Shown: positions 1 to 9,350, numbered from the stretch's first letter. The stretch is 43,696 nucleotides of DNA from an uncultured Prevotella sp. (GCA_905234145.1 CAJOGK010000044.1:1-43696), one strand, 5' to 3'. Notes: generated from the sequence alone by a model not told the origin. Made by a program: numbers and translations.

Positions 1-1
1 G

Positions 2-526
2 GGACATGAGGGAGCCTGTCTGACGGAACAGATAGAAAATGAGGTACAACAGTTTGTAGGCGATACAGAGCAGAGCGACGACCTTACGATGCTGATTCTC
101 AAGTGGCAAAAGCCTGATGACTCCCATTACCATTTGTCGATATGTGCCGATATGGACGACATCGAACAGATGGACCCCTTTATAGCGAATGCCTCGCAAC
201 AGGCAGGACTAACAACCAAGGAGGGAAAGCAAATACGTTTGGCGCTGGAAGAGGCTGTGGCCAATGTCATCAACTATAGTCAGGCTACCTACGTGAACTT
301 TGATGCCTATATAGGCGACGGATGCCTGAAGGTGACCATCACGGATGACGGCATCGCTTTTGATGCGACAGCAGGATCACCTACCGATTTCTCTTTGCGC
401 CCAGACGAGCGCCCGGCAGGGGGGCTGGGTATCATGCTGCTTCATCAGATGACCGATGACCTCAGCTATCAGCGCATGGAAAACCGCAACGTGCTCACGC
501 TGATAAAAAAGATTATAAACGAATAA
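2..526 (+). CDS. PP2C/SpoIIE phosphatase fused to a HATPase (RsbW-like) domain, C-terminal part
   Basis: The reading frame is open from the window edge, so the gene starts upstream; 174 residues are visible. The first ~33 residues, ending DDLTMLILKW (about 77-106), match the C-terminal strand of PP2C/SpoIIE phosphatases. The rest is a small GHKL ATPase of the anti-sigma-kinase type: N-box EEAVANVINYSQ (about 248-283), G1 motif TDDGIAFD and G2 motif GGLGIMLL (about 421-441). Phosphatase and kinase are therefore on one polypeptide. In partner-switching systems the kinase phosphorylates a STAS protein and the phosphatase reverses this; the STAS gene follows after 11 bases. An internal ATG at 89 gives a shorter ORF, but it lies inside the conserved phosphatase end and is unlikely to be the start. 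Sensor domains, if any, are outside the window. Confidence 0.85.
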   Translation, partial: GHEGACLTEQIENEVQQFVGDTEQSDDLTMLILKWQKPDDSHYHLSICADMDDIEQMDPFIANASQQAGLTTKEGKQIRLALEEAVANVINYSQATYVNFDAYIGDGCLKVTITDDGIAFDATAGSPTDFSLRPDERPAGGLGIMLLHQMTDDLSYQRMENRNVLTLIKKIINE

Positions 527-537
527 TATTATAAGGT

Positions 538-849
538 ATGGCAATCAACATTCATCTCAAGGAAGAAGGAGGACGTCTCGTAGTCGTTATTGATGGTGAC
601 CTCAACAATGCTGCAACCAAGCAGGCAGTACAAAGTTTTGCACCCATATACCAGCATACAGATTGCGACGTGGTTCTGGATTGTACGGCGCTAAACTATA
701 TTTCGAGTAGTGGGTTGCGCATGATGCTCGATGTGTATAAGCATACACGTGCCAATGGCCATGACACCATTCTCAAACATATTGCTGACGATGTGAAAGA
801 GGTGTTCGAACTGAGCGGATTCCTGCAACTCTTCAAGGTTGAGAACTAA
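538..849 (+). CDS. STAS-domain anti-anti-sigma factor (SpoIIAA/RsbV-like)
   Basis: A 103-residue single-domain protein. The core LDCTALNYISSSGLRMML is the STAS signature: the DxSxxxYxSSSG loop carries the serine that the partner kinase phosphorylates. Length fits stand-alone SpoIIAA/RsbV proteins (about 100-115 residues). It lies 11 bases after the kinase/phosphatase fusion and 14 bases before an AraC-type regulator, so the three are probably one transcript. By family knowledge the unphosphorylated form captures the kinase-domain partner and releases an output. No sigma factor of the SigB type is nearby, so the output is unknown; the adjacent regulator is the obvious candidate, which is inference. 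Confidence 0.88.
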   Translation: MAINIHLKEEGGRLVVVIDGDLNNAATKQAVQSFAPIYQHTDCDVVLDCTALNYISSSGLRMMLDVYKHTRANGHDTILKHIADDVKEVFELSGFLQLFKVEN

Positions 850-863
850 AAACAGATACGACT

Positions 864-1451
864 ATGGCGGCAAGTAAAGACGAAATGGCACTTCTGCAAA
901 CAGAGAATCAGGCATTGAAGGCAGAAGTAACGGAACTCAAGAAAGATGTGGAGCGACTCAAGGATGAGTTGGTAAGAATGGTAAGCAGAAATCTCGACCT
1001 CTCGGAGCGCTTGGAGAAGGATGCCGAGCTTCGTATGCGTGTGGAAGTGGCCCATGAAATCATGGACAACTACGTGGAGCGTCAGCGTAATGCCGACCTA
1101 AAGGACGATGCAGAACTGATGGCACTGATTGAGAATCTGGTGGAGAAAGACCGTCCCCACTTACGCCCAGACTTCGATGCTGCAGCCTTGGCTGAACTAC
1201 TCGGTGTTTCGCCCCATCGACTGGCCTTGCTTTTCCGTCATCAGACACGATATAATACCCCGGAAGCTTATATCGACAACTTGCGAACCCTAGCTGCCTT
1301 GCGCCTTTTGCGCGATAAGCCACTCTATACGATTGCCGTGGTGGCTGAGGAAGCTGGATTCGCAAGTGTGCGCACCCTTCAGCGCCGTATTCAAGACGCT
1401 ATCGGGATGAGCCCTGTTGACTACAGGCTGATTTTCACTAGAGACACATAA
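864..1451 (+). CDS. AraC-type DNA-binding protein with N-terminal coiled coil
   Basis: 195 residues. Residues ~5-60 are strongly heptad-like (ALLQTENQALKAEVTELKK and on), a predicted coiled coil in place of the usual ligand-binding or receiver domain. Residues ~100-190 are an AraC/XylS DNA-binding domain: a first HTH around AALAELLGVSPHRLALLF and a second around IAVVAEEAGFASVRTLQRRI, closing with the family's GMSPVDYR. It follows the STAS gene by 14 bases in the same direction and is therefore a plausible downstream target of the partner switch. The 3' end overlaps the convergent GH97 gene by 14 bases. The fold assignment is secure; the signal input is unknown. Confidence 0.82.
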   Translation: MAASKDEMALLQTENQALKAEVTELKKDVERLKDELVRMVSRNLDLSERLEKDAELRMRVEVAHEIMDNYVERQRNADLKDDAELMALIENLVEKDRPHLRPDFDAAALAELLGVSPHRLALLFRHQTRYNTPEAYIDNLRTLAALRLLRDKPLYTIAVVAEEAGFASVRTLQRRIQDAIGMSPVDYRLIFTRDT

Positions 1452-3379
1452 TAGCGCCTCCGTTAGGCTGAATCTCCACTTTGGCTTGGCCTTTCTTGTC
1501 GACCTTCAAAGTGGTCTTTGTAGGCTCTCCCTTCTGATTGTCTACATAGAGGGTGATTGTTTGTCCTGCAAACATGGGGAGTTGGAGCGTAAGTTTCTGT
1601 GGCTCTTTCTGGGCATTCAAGCCAGCGATGTACCAATCGGCACCGTGACGACGCGCCAGAACCACATACTTGCCAGGATAGCCATCGAGGAAGCGTGTTT
1701 CGTCCCATGTGGTGGGAATCGTTTTCAAGAAGTCAAGCTCGAACTGAGGGAGTTCTTGCAGATTGTTAGGACACATGGCCACACACTGAATCGATGTCTG
1801 ATTGGTGAAGCCGGAAGCGATCTCGAAGATATCAGTCGTTTTACGAGAGTGACGGCTCTTGTTGTCGCGACTCAGATACTTGTTCATAATCACACCACCC
1901 CAATCGATAGAGGCAACAGCATTGCGACAGAAGGGATGAAGGGTCAGATCGAAAGGCTCGTGGATAGCGGCACCCTCGCCAAAGAAAACATTCTCGCTAG
2001 CCAATACGGCCTCTGAAGCGACGTAGTTGGGGAACATACGCTCCCAACCGCGAGGCAGAGTGCAACCGTGGAAGATAACCTGAATGCCATAACGGTTGGC
2101 ATCGACCATGATATCTTCGTAAAGCTGAAGCGTTTCCTGCTTGTCGCCTCCAAAGAAATCTACCTTGATGCCCTTTACGCCAATCTCCAGCAACCACTTA
2201 AACTCGCGATTGCGAGCCAAAGAAGTGTTCAGGCAATTGCGTGGCCCCTGAGGCGCATCGTTCCAATAACCATTAGAGTTGTACCAAAGCATCAGACTAA
2301 CCCCCTTTGACTGGGCATAACGGGAGAGTTCGACCATTTTATCGCGACCTATTTGGGTATCCCAAAGGGCATCTACCAGGCAATACTCATAGCCCATCGT
2401 AGAGGCCAGGTCGATAAACTCTACCTGATCTTTATAAACGGTAGCATTATCTCCAACTCCATGTGTAGCGACCTTCCTTATATTGTTCTGAGGGCTCGTA
2501 GAGTGGGTCAACGACATCGTAGCTGATGGTGGTTTCAACGATGGGCTTCAGGGTTGAACCTACCGTGATGGTGCGCCAAGGGGTCTCTGCAGGGAGCGAC
2601 ATAGCTACGAACTCAGAGCCGAAACCACCATTTTCGCCCTTATCCGGGAAAGCGATGGTATAGCCGATACCTGCCTGATAATCGGAGATATGGGTACCGC
2701 AATAAGCGCCAGTAGTTCCCGTTTCGCTGACCAATGCCCAACCATCTGAAAGATGGAACAGGCAAGGGAAGGTATAGCCACGACCATAATGCGACTTTAC
2801 ATTCATCGCTCCGTCTACGCTGTAACCCTCTTCGTAGCTGGGTTTGGTGTTGGCCCAACCAGTATTAGGTCCTATCTGCGGGGTGATAAAGGTGGTGGTG
2901 CCATCAGGGAAGTTGAAACTGGTAGCCTCGCCATATATTAAGGTACGCTGCATGTCGCGAGGCGCTTTGGCGATGCCATATCTGAAAGCGACATCGTTAT
3001 CAGAAACCATAAAGGTAACGGTCATCTGCAGCTTCTCCTGATTCTCAAGGGTCAGCATCAGTTTGTTGGCCTTGTAGTCGATGTGCGACGTCTTGATGGT
3101 ACGCATATCGTAGTGCTTCTCTACAGCCTCTGTCTTGTTGGCAACAATCTTCAGGCCGTTGGTCAAATCACCAATACTGGTATTCAGACCCAGATTTGAT
3201 TTTGTTACCATCTGTTTGCCATCGAGCGATACTTGGTAGGTAGCCTTACCTCCCTCGTCGTTCACCACAACTTCCAGATTTCCACTTGGTGATGTCACCT
3301 TTACTTCTTCAGCCTGACAAAGGCTGGCAGCCAATAAAGCTGCCATCAAAAACACGTTTCTACTAGCCATAAATTTCAT
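1438..3379 (-). pseudogene. GH97 family alpha-glucosidase (SusB-like), interrupted by a frame change
   Basis: Two overlapping minus-strand frames make one GH97 enzyme. The first (3379-2447, 310 residues) has a signal peptide (hydrophobic stretch to AEEVKV) and the N-terminal beta-sandwich, and stops right after GRYTWSW. The second (2538-1438) resumes with GDNATVYKDQVEF and carries the TIM-barrel (LVDALWDTQIG, KVDFFGGD, SENVFFGEG) and the C-terminal beta domain. Joined length is about 640 residues, normal for the family. The Asp in KVDFFGGD sits where, from memory, retaining GH97 members have their nucleophile. The break is around 2455-2475 in the conserved Trp-Ser-Trp region; no slippery heptamer is visible, so programmed frameshifting is unlikely. 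Either a small deletion inactivated the gene or the assembly is wrong. It follows ybeY by 23 bases. Confidence 0.85.
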
Positions 3380-3402
3380 ATTGTATTGTGCGGGGTTTGC
3401 TG

Positions 3403-3813
3403 TTATCTCATAGCCAGGGCCTTATCCTCGGCAGCTTCCATGATTTCGCGCTCGCCAGGACCCTTGTCGTTGATGCCACAGAGATGAAGAATGCCGTGGA
3501 TAATTACACGATGCAACTCCTCGTCGTAAGGGCGCCCGAACTTGTCGGCATTGGTAAATACGGTATCTACCGAGATATAGAGGTCGCCATTCAGCGTTTT
3601 GCCTTCTGTATAATCGAAAGTGATAATGTCGGTATAGTAATCGTGACCAAGGTATTGATTATTAACCTCCAGAATCTTGTCGTCGTTGACAAACAGATAG
3701 CCAATCTCTCCGATCTTCTTGCCATAGCTGGCAGCTACCTGACGGATCCAGTTGGACGTCTCGCGTTTCTTGATATTAGGGAATTTTACCCCTTCTGCTT
3801 CGTAGGTGATCAT
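3403..3813 (-). CDS. ybeY: Endoribonuclease YbeY, rRNA maturation factor
   Basis: 136 residues, normal length for YbeY. The zinc-binding signature HGILHLCGINDKG (H-x3-H-x5-D form; this family has Asp in place of the third His) is near residue 105-117, preceded by the conserved LNGDLYISVD. YbeY is a metal-dependent single-strand RNase involved in 16S rRNA 3' end maturation and ribosome quality control. It lies 22 bases after coaD in the same direction and 23 bases before the GH97 gene, so the three probably share a transcript starting upstream of coaD. Confidence 0.93.
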   Translation of the reverse strand: MITYEAEGVKFPNIKKRETSNWIRQVAASYGKKIGEIGYLFVNDDKILEVNNQYLGHDYYTDIITFDYTEGKTLNGDLYISVDTVFTNADKFGRPYDEELHRVIIHGILHLCGINDKGPGEREIMEAAEDKALAMR

Positions 3814-3835
3814 CTATAAATTCTAAACTTTTAAA

Positions 3836-4288
3836 CTATAAACTCTTCTTAGGCAGATATGAGCTGATGTCGACACCAAAGTGGGCTAACTCGCGCAGGG
3901 CACTCGATGACACACTGGCCAATTCTGGTTCGGTATAGAGCAGGATCGTTTCAATGCCACCCAGTTTGCGGTTAAAATCGGCTTGCCACTGCTCATGCTC
4001 GAAATCGCTGACCGTACGAACACCTTTGACGATGAATTGTGCCTTTTCTGCCTTGGCAAAGTCAATGGCAAGTCCCTGATAGCTCTTTACCTCGATGCGT
4101 GGCTCGTCGCTATAAAGGTCGATGATGGCCTTCATCCGTTCTTCGGCAGAAGGCATATCAGGCTTGTGCACATTATCACCAACCACCCCAATCACCAAGC
4201 GGTCGAAGAGTGGTAAAGCACGTCGCACGATAGAATCGTGGCCGATAGTAAAGGGGTTGAAACTCCCTACGAAAATACCTGTTCTCAT
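3836..4288 (-). CDS. coaD: Phosphopantetheine adenylyltransferase
   Basis: 150 residues, normal for CoaD. It converts 4'-phosphopantetheine and ATP to dephospho-CoA, the fourth step of CoA synthesis. The nucleotidyltransferase motif GSFNPFTIGH is at residues ~8-17 (T/HxGH type), KGVRTVSDFEHE is at ~88-99, and the C-terminal VSSSALREL corresponds to the usual ISSSxxR motif. A -7 promoter box (4297-4304) sits nine bases upstream of the ATG, implying a very short leader. It heads the coaD-ybeY-GH97 group. Confidence 0.95.
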   Translation of the reverse strand: MRTGIFVGSFNPFTIGHDSIVRRALPLFDRLVIGVVGDNVHKPDMPSAEERMKAIIDLYSDEPRIEVKSYQGLAIDFAKAEKAQFIVKGVRTVSDFEHEQWQADFNRKLGGIETILLYTEPELASVSSSALRELAHFGVDISSYLPKKSL

Positions 4289-4296
4289 ATCTGCGG

Positions 4297-4304
4297 CAAA
4301 GGTA
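4297..4304 (-). promoter_or_regulatory. Bacteroidota -7 promoter box upstream of coaD
   Basis: Minus strand reads TACCTTTG, a full match to TAnnTTTG. With the usual ~7-base spacing the transcript would start near 4290, almost at the coaD ATG (4288). No clear -33 TTTG is visible at 19-21 bases upstream. Confidence 0.5.
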
Positions 4305-4347
4305 CAAATAAATTTGGAAATAAACGGCTTTTTAAATAAAATGCTGC

Positions 4348-7116
4348 TTATTTTTCCCTTTTTTCTGCACGTTGCGATTCTGTGTCCTTGGTGTCGCGCT
4401 GGGCACGACTCTTCTTCTTGCCGCCTATAGAATAGGTTGCTGAGATGCTAACTCTGTGAACGTGCCTGTCGATTCTGTCATACTCGCGGAAGAGGTTATC
4501 GTTATAGCGACGTGTGACATCGATGACCTGCTGTTGGAACGGATCGTGAACGACGAGCGAGAGCTTCAGACGATCGTTCAAGAGGGTGTAGTGAAGGGCG
4601 AAATGGGAGGTGCCATAGCTGCCATACTTGCTCAGCGCATCGTATTGCGAGAACCAATGGTCGTAACGGGCATTAAACACCAATGTGTGTTGGCGATTCA
4701 GGAAAACATCGGCCGTAACACCCACTCGCTTTCCCCATCCATAAAGATTCGGCATGCCAATCTCTTCGGGAATCTTGGTGTTATAGCGATCGGACGACTT
4801 ATCGATTAATGTTGAAAGGAAAGCATAGGGGTCGATGTCTGGACGGGCATCGTAATAATAAGCTTCACCTTCTACACTGGCATTGAGCCAAGGTGTGAAT
4901 TTATGCTGATAGCGCAGATAGAGCCCGAATTTATTGCTGTCGAAACAGTTCAGGGGGCGTGTCTCCTGTTGGAAGCTGATCTTATATTCATAGGTGCTTG
5001 TATCGAACTCCATAGAATTGTGGTTCTGCAGATACACCTCGGGGTGGAAGGCCGTAATCCAATCTACTTGATCGCGACCCTGGTAATGGTAAAGAGCTGC
5101 ATAGAGTCCGTTGTCATTACTGTATGACAACTCCAGGTGACTCGTTGTACTAGGCAGCAACGACGGGTTACCTGTTCTGATGGAGAGCGATGAGGAATAA
5201 ACCTCAAAGGGATTTAAGTCGTTGAAGTTAGGACGCGTGATACTGATATTCCAGCTCAGGTTGAGTCGCTGTTGCTGGCTGAGTTTGTAGCTGAAATTGA
5301 CGTAAGGCAGCAACTGGTTATAAGAGCGATTGTTTTTCTCTTGTTTGTCAGGCGTTATCGTCGTATAGGGATTGATGGTTTGATTCGAGTTGTTTGTGAT
5401 ATCAAAATGCTGATAGCCTTTCAGTTGGGTGTGTTCGAATCTTACCCCAGCTTTTGCCGTAAATGTGTCGAAGAAGGATTTCTGTGCATTCAAATAGATG
5501 GCATAGGTCTGCTCCCGATAGTCGAAATCCGTCTTCCACGAGCTGAGATCGCCCCAGAACACACGGATATCCGATACGTTGGCATCGTTATGAATCCTGG
5601 TGTAGGCCAAACCCGTTTCGAAGGTGGCAAAGGGGTAGGGCAGTAAGGCATCAAACTTAGCCGACTGGATAAGATAGTTGCTTTTCGACAAGCAGCGTGA
5701 GCGATAGTAATCATCGTGCGGGAAAGCAGTCAGAATGTCGAAAGTACCGTGGTTGTCTTCCTGATAGTGGTTGAGGGTCAAACTCAGTTTCTTGCCCAGC
5801 GAATCGAGTGTCCAGTCGCCATACATCGTAAGACTGAACATGTGGGCTGGAATTCTAGGATATTGCTCACCTTTAGAAGTGTTGACGTCGATAAACAGGG
5901 TTCTGTCGGTGATATCCATAAACTCTTTGTTCTGGCGATAGGAAACCATCGCTCCAAGTTCCAGATTCTCCAGGGGTTGATAGCGGAAGAGACCATTGCC
6001 TCCAAAGATTTCGTTCACCCATTTTTGATGGGTATATGAGGTCTTGTAGATACCAGTGAAGTTATAGCGCGACTCCGTATCAATAATGTCTGCCTTGCGC
6101 TCTAAATCGGCACCGATGGTCATGTCGAATTTCTCAGAAGAATAGCTGGCAGAACCATTGGCTGCACCGCTCCAAGTATCGCTAAGCGCAAATAAGCCAG
6201 TTACATCACCTCGCCATCCCTTTGTCTGGTCACGTTTCAGGATAATATTAATGTATCCACCCTCGTTGCTTTCGTACCGGCTGGGAGGGATTGAAATCAC
6301 CTCAATGCGCTCTATATCCTCTGCACGTAACGACCAGAGTTTTTGACGGAAATCCTCATTGCCGTTTTCTATCACCCTGCCATTGAGCATGATGACAGCA
6401 CGACCTTTGCCCAGAATGCTGGCATAGCCATTTGAGAGACTGACGGTAGGCACACGACTCAGCAGTTCGAGCATGTCCTGACCTTTGGCAAACTGATCGT
6501 TGGCCACGATGTATTGCAGACGATCGCCCTTGTTGCGGATAATGGGAGGATGGCCGGTGACGGTTACATTGTGCAGATAGTTGTTCTCCATCTGCATCTG
6601 AATGGTGCCAACTTGTCCGATGGCCATCACGCGCTCGATGGTCTTGAAGCCCATGCAACTGATGCGAACCCTGGCCTCTTTGGCACCACAAGGGATCACG
6701 AAATCGCCTGCCTCATTGCTTACACCACCACCAATCATGGCAGAGTCGGAAAGGCTGAATAGCGCAATATTGGCATACATCACGGGCATTCGCTTCTGAT
6801 CAACCAACTTTCCTGTAAGCTTTGTGCGATCCTTCTGGATGCACTCTACAAAGATTTCCTTATTAAATAAATGAACCTTAACGGGATAAAAGCCGCACAC
6901 TTCCCGAACAGCATCGGGAAGTGAGCGGCCTTTTTCGATTGTTTTGCTGACAGTGAAATCTTCTAATTCGTCGTAGACAAACGAGATGTCATATTGTTTT
7001 GACGACAGATCGAGTTCAATGAGAGCTTCAGATAGCGATGTGCCCTGAAAGATATGCTGCGCTCGTGCCGAGAGGACAGCTGTACATAATAAAATTAAAT
7101 ACAGTGCCCGTCTCAT
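4348..7116 (-). CDS. TonB-dependent outer-membrane receptor with STN signalling domain
   Basis: 922 residues. Order: signal peptide (1-19, ending SARAQ), STN domain (~20-90, the module that signals to a FecR-type anti-sigma), carboxypeptidase-regulatory-like repeat (~97-175, LTGKLVDQKRMPVMYANIALF), plug (~190-295, with VIMLNGRVIENGNE and the IERIEVISIPPSRYESNEGGYINIIL motif), then a long 22-strand-type barrel (outer membrane beta-barrel family). The substrate is unknown; no SusD partner follows. Its ATG overlaps the stop of the upstream anti-sigma gene (TAATG), so the two are translationally coupled. The barrel seems to end at SISATYSIGG, but ~23 mostly charged residues follow (KKKSRAQRDTKDTESQ and on), which is odd for a protein whose C-terminus should be a beta strand. 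Confidence 0.88.
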   Translation of the reverse strand: MRRALYLILLCTAVLSARAQHIFQGTSLSEALIELDLSSKQYDISFVYDELEDFTVSKTIEKGRSLPDAVREVCGFYPVKVHLFNKEIFVECIQKDRTKLTGKLVDQKRMPVMYANIALFSLSDSAMIGGGVSNEAGDFVIPCGAKEARVRISCMGFKTIERVMAIGQVGTIQMQMENNYLHNVTVTGHPPIIRNKGDRLQYIVANDQFAKGQDMLELLSRVPTVSLSNGYASILGKGRAVIMLNGRVIENGNEDFRQKLWSLRAEDIERIEVISIPPSRYESNEGGYINIILKRDQTKGWRGDVTGLFALSDTWSGAANGSASYSSEKFDMTIGADLERKADIIDTESRYNFTGIYKTSYTHQKWVNEIFGGNGLFRYQPLENLELGAMVSYRQNKEFMDITDRTLFIDVNTSKGEQYPRIPAHMFSLTMYGDWTLDSLGKKLSLTLNHYQEDNHGTFDILTAFPHDDYYRSRCLSKSNYLIQSAKFDALLPYPFATFETGLAYTRIHNDANVSDIRVFWGDLSSWKTDFDYREQTYAIYLNAQKSFFDTFTAKAGVRFEHTQLKGYQHFDITNNSNQTINPYTTITPDKQEKNNRSYNQLLPYVNFSYKLSQQQRLNLSWNISITRPNFNDLNPFEVYSSSLSIRTGNPSLLPSTTSHLELSYSNDNGLYAALYHYQGRDQVDWITAFHPEVYLQNHNSMEFDTSTYEYKISFQQETRPLNCFDSNKFGLYLRYQHKFTPWLNASVEGEAYYYDARPDIDPYAFLSTLIDKSSDRYNTKIPEEIGMPNLYGWGKRVGVTADVFLNRQHTLVFNARYDHWFSQYDALSKYGSYGTSHFALHYTLLNDRLKLSLVVHDPFQQQVIDVTRRYNDNLFREYDRIDRHVHRVSISATYSIGGKKKSRAQRDTKDTESQRAEKREK

Positions 7117-7745
7117 TATTGCGCGATGATGTGGCCATTAGTTAATGTTACGTTTACTTTTTCGAAACGATTCAGGCGCTCCACCATCGTTTGAGCATTT
7201 TCTTCTTTATTCCACTTTATATACAGACGGATATGGCGTGCTTCATCGTTGCGGAATTCTGGACGCAACTGATAATATCTAGCCACCTCGGTCAGAATGA
7301 CTTCCAACTCTGCATTTTCGAAAGTGTAAACCATGTCTGCGGTCGCAGTCTGGTTGGGGCTATCTGTTACAACGGGTTTTGCTGGGGTCGACTCCACATT
7401 CTCAACAGCGGGAGCGCTGCTCTCGGAATTGATCATGTGGATGGCTGCGTAGGACAAGCCGGAAATCATCATTAAGCCTACAAATACGGCTGCAATTTTG
7501 CGCCAGATGCGCAGAGAGCTGTTCATGTGCTGACGACTGAATTTCTGCCACTCAGCATCAATATCTACTGTACTAACTGTATGTGAGCCTGCATACGCAC
7601 TCGTAGCATCACACATCAGGCGATAATAGTCGCTACATTGCTCATCACTGAGCAACTGTAGCAGTTGTTCGTTAGTGTAGCGCTCCGGACGCTCTATCGC
7701 GTCAAGCACCTGTGCTAACTTGTCGGTTTGTCCTGTTCTATTCAT
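7116..7745 (-). CDS. FecR-like anti-sigma factor with C-terminal DUF4974 domain
   Basis: 209 residues from the ATG at 7745 (an in-frame ATG at 7757 adds four). The N-terminal ~80 residues are cytoplasmic and probably bind the sigma factor; one membrane segment follows (WRKIAAVFVGLMMISGLSYA); the periplasmic end (YTFENAELEVILTEVARYY onward) is a DUF4974-type domain that in this family meets the STN domain of the receptor. The central FecR domain of ~90 residues found in most family members is absent, leaving only a short Pro/Thr/Ser linker. The start overlaps the sigma gene end, and the stop overlaps the receptor start. The trio sigma/anti-sigma/receptor is a cell-surface signalling unit. Confidence 0.8.
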   Translation of the reverse strand: MNRTGQTDKLAQVLDAIERPERYTNEQLLQLLSDEQCSDYYRLMCDATSAYAGSHTVSTVDIDAEWQKFSRQHMNSSLRIWRKIAAVFVGLMMISGLSYAAIHMINSESSAPAVENVESTPAKPVVTDSPNQTATADMVYTFENAELEVILTEVARYYQLRPEFRNDEARHIRLYIKWNKEENAQTMVERLNRFEKVNVTLTNGHIIAQ

Positions 7746-8238
7746 TATCTTGACCATTAAAATGTTCTTGCAGCTTTGTGATTGCCTGATGCAGATGCTT
7801 GTAGACAGTCTTCTCTGTCACATCCAACTCTTCTGCGATTTCCTTATACGTCATCTTTTCGTCAAAACGCATGCGGAAAATCCGTTGATCTTGTTCTGTC
7901 AGCTCCGTCTCTACGAAATTTCTTATTTCCGCATATCGCTTTTCCTCAACAGCATCTGAGAGGTAGACGACGTTGTCGGTAGGAAGTAAGCGCTCTACTT
8001 TTTGGCGCACCTGACGATGGGCAATATAGTCCATGCAGCGATTCCTTACAGCGACAAGTAGGTAACTTTCAGTAATACTCATCTCAGACATTTGGTCATT
8101 CTGAACCAATCGTGCGAACACGTCGCTCACGGCATCTTTGCTTTCTTCTTCGTCATGTAAAAGCACGTTGGCCAATTGGTACATTCGTGCATAATGCGTC
8201 CTGAAGAGCCGCTCTATGATAGCCTGTTTCTGACTCAT
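7738..8238 (-). CDS. ECF-type RNA polymerase sigma factor
   Basis: 166 residues, normal for an ECF sigma factor of the Bacteroidales FecI-like class. Region 2 is at ~14-90 (DEEESKDAVSDVFARL, YLLVAVRNRCMDYI) and region 4 at ~110-160 (RIFRMRFDEKMTYKEIAEEL, then DVTEKTVYKHLHQAI as the HTH). It is followed with overlap by its anti-sigma gene and then the TonB receptor, so it should be released when the receptor binds its ligand. A G/T-rich segment upstream may be its autoregulated promoter. Confidence 0.9.
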   Translation of the reverse strand: MSQKQAIIERLFRTHYARMYQLANVLLHDEEESKDAVSDVFARLVQNDQMSEMSITESYLLVAVRNRCMDYIAHRQVRQKVERLLPTDNVVYLSDAVEEKRYAEIRNFVETELTEQDQRIFRMRFDEKMTYKEIAEELDVTEKTVYKHLHQAITKLQEHFNGQDNE

Positions 8239-8240
8239 GT

Positions 8241-8283
8241 CTAATTATTATACGGGTGAAGGGGAAAAAAACTACCCCCAAAA
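8241..8283 (-). promoter_or_regulatory. Candidate promoter region of the ECF sigma gene
   Basis: On the minus strand this reads GGGGGTAGTTTTTTTCCCC, then CCCGTATAATAATTAG before the ATG at 8238. It lacks the housekeeping TAnnTTTG box, and it resembles what I recall of promoters in front of Bacteroidales ECF/FecR loci. Autoregulation is inference. Confidence 0.35.
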
Positions 8284-8312
8284 TTAAAAAAAATGATAAA
8301 AAAGTCTATTTT

Positions 8313-9350
8313 TTATTCAAAAAGGCTTGGTTCCATGATGTTTCCACCATACGGATTGCGCCCAAAATGGCGATAAGCCAACTCGGTAACCATACGTCCG
8401 CGAGGGGTACGTTTGATGAATCCTTCCATGATGAGAAATGGCTCGTAAACCTCCTCTACGGTGCCTGCATCCTCGCCAATGGCGGTAGCAATCGTCGTGA
8501 TGCCCACAGGACCACCACGGAACTTATCGATAATGGTCAGCAGAATCTTGTTGTCGATTTCGTCCAAACCATACTGGTCGATGTTCAGTGCCGTTAGCGC
8601 CACCTTCGAAATCTTCATATCAATCTTGCCGTTACCCTTTACCTGTGCAAAGTCACGAACACGACGCAACAGGGCATTGGCGATACGTGGCGTGCCACGA
8701 CTGCGACCAGCTATCTCCAGTGAGGCATCTTCTGTGATGGGCACACCCAGGATGCCTGCTGAGCGCTCGATAATGGCTTGGAGCGTTTCTGGATCGTAAT
8801 ACTCTAAATGCATGTTGATACCAAAGCGTGCCCTCAAAGGAGCCGTCAGCAGACCACTACGTGTCGTAGCACCTACAAGGGTAAAGGGGTTCAAATCTAT
8901 CTGAATCGAACGTGCTGAAGGCCCTTTGTCGATCATGATATCAATGCGGTAGTCTTCCATCGCGGAGTAGAGATATTCCTCGACCACGGGCGACAAGCGG
9001 TGAATCTCATCGATAAACAGCACGTCGTTCTTTTCCAGTGAGGTAAGAATACCAGCCAAATCACCTGGCTTATCGAGCACAGGACCACTGGTAATCTTAA
9101 ACCCCACACCTAGTTCATTGGCAATAATATTTGAGAGGGTTGTCTTTCCCAGTCCTGGAGGACCATGCAACAAAGTGTGGTCGAGGGGCTCGCCACGGTA
9201 TTTGGCAGCCTCGACAAACACTTCTAGATTTTCTACAACCTTCTTCTGTCCGCTGAAATCACGGAAACTAAGGGGTCGCAGTGCATTCTCAAAGTCTTTT
9301 TCGCCTTGTGAGAAACGTTCTTCTCTTATATTAAATTCTTCTTCCATCAC
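8313..9350 (-). CDS. ruvB: Holliday junction branch migration helicase RuvB
   Basis: 345 residues, full length. AAA+ motor of the RuvAB complex that moves Holliday junctions in recombination repair. Walker [10 protein letters not shown] at ~64-72, Walker B DEIHRL at ~115, sensor region [19 protein letters not shown] with the arginine finger, and the C-terminal winged helix ([15 protein letters not shown]). The start MMEEEF has a second ATG one codon later. It follows the DUF2207 gene after 31 bases, with a short repeat between them. No ruvA or ruvC is in the window, as is common in Bacteroidales. Confidence 0.97.
   Translation of the reverse strand: MMEEEFNIREERFSQGEKDFENALRPLSFRDFSGQKKVVENLEVFVEAAKYRGEPLDHTLLHGPPGLGKTTLSNIIANELGVGFKITSGPVLDKPGDLAGILTSLEKNDVLFIDEIHRLSPVVEEYLYSAMEDYRIDIMIDKGPSARSIQIDLNPFTLVGATTRSGLLTAPLRARFGINMHLEYYDPETLQAIIERSAGILGVPITEDASLEIAGRSRGTPRIANALLRRVRDFAQVKGNGKIDMKISKVALTALNIDQYGLDEIDNKILLTIIDKFRGGPVGITTIATAIGEDAGTVEEVYEPFLIMEGFIKRTPRGRMVTELAYRHFGRNPYGGNIMEPSLFE

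Noticed and set aside
1486..2016. 176-codon plus-strand ORF over the GH97 gene
   Set aside because: Antisense shadow of a gene with clear family motifs.
2447..2538. Programmed frameshift in the GH97 gene
   Set aside because: No slippery heptamer or downstream structure is visible, and the family is not known to use one.
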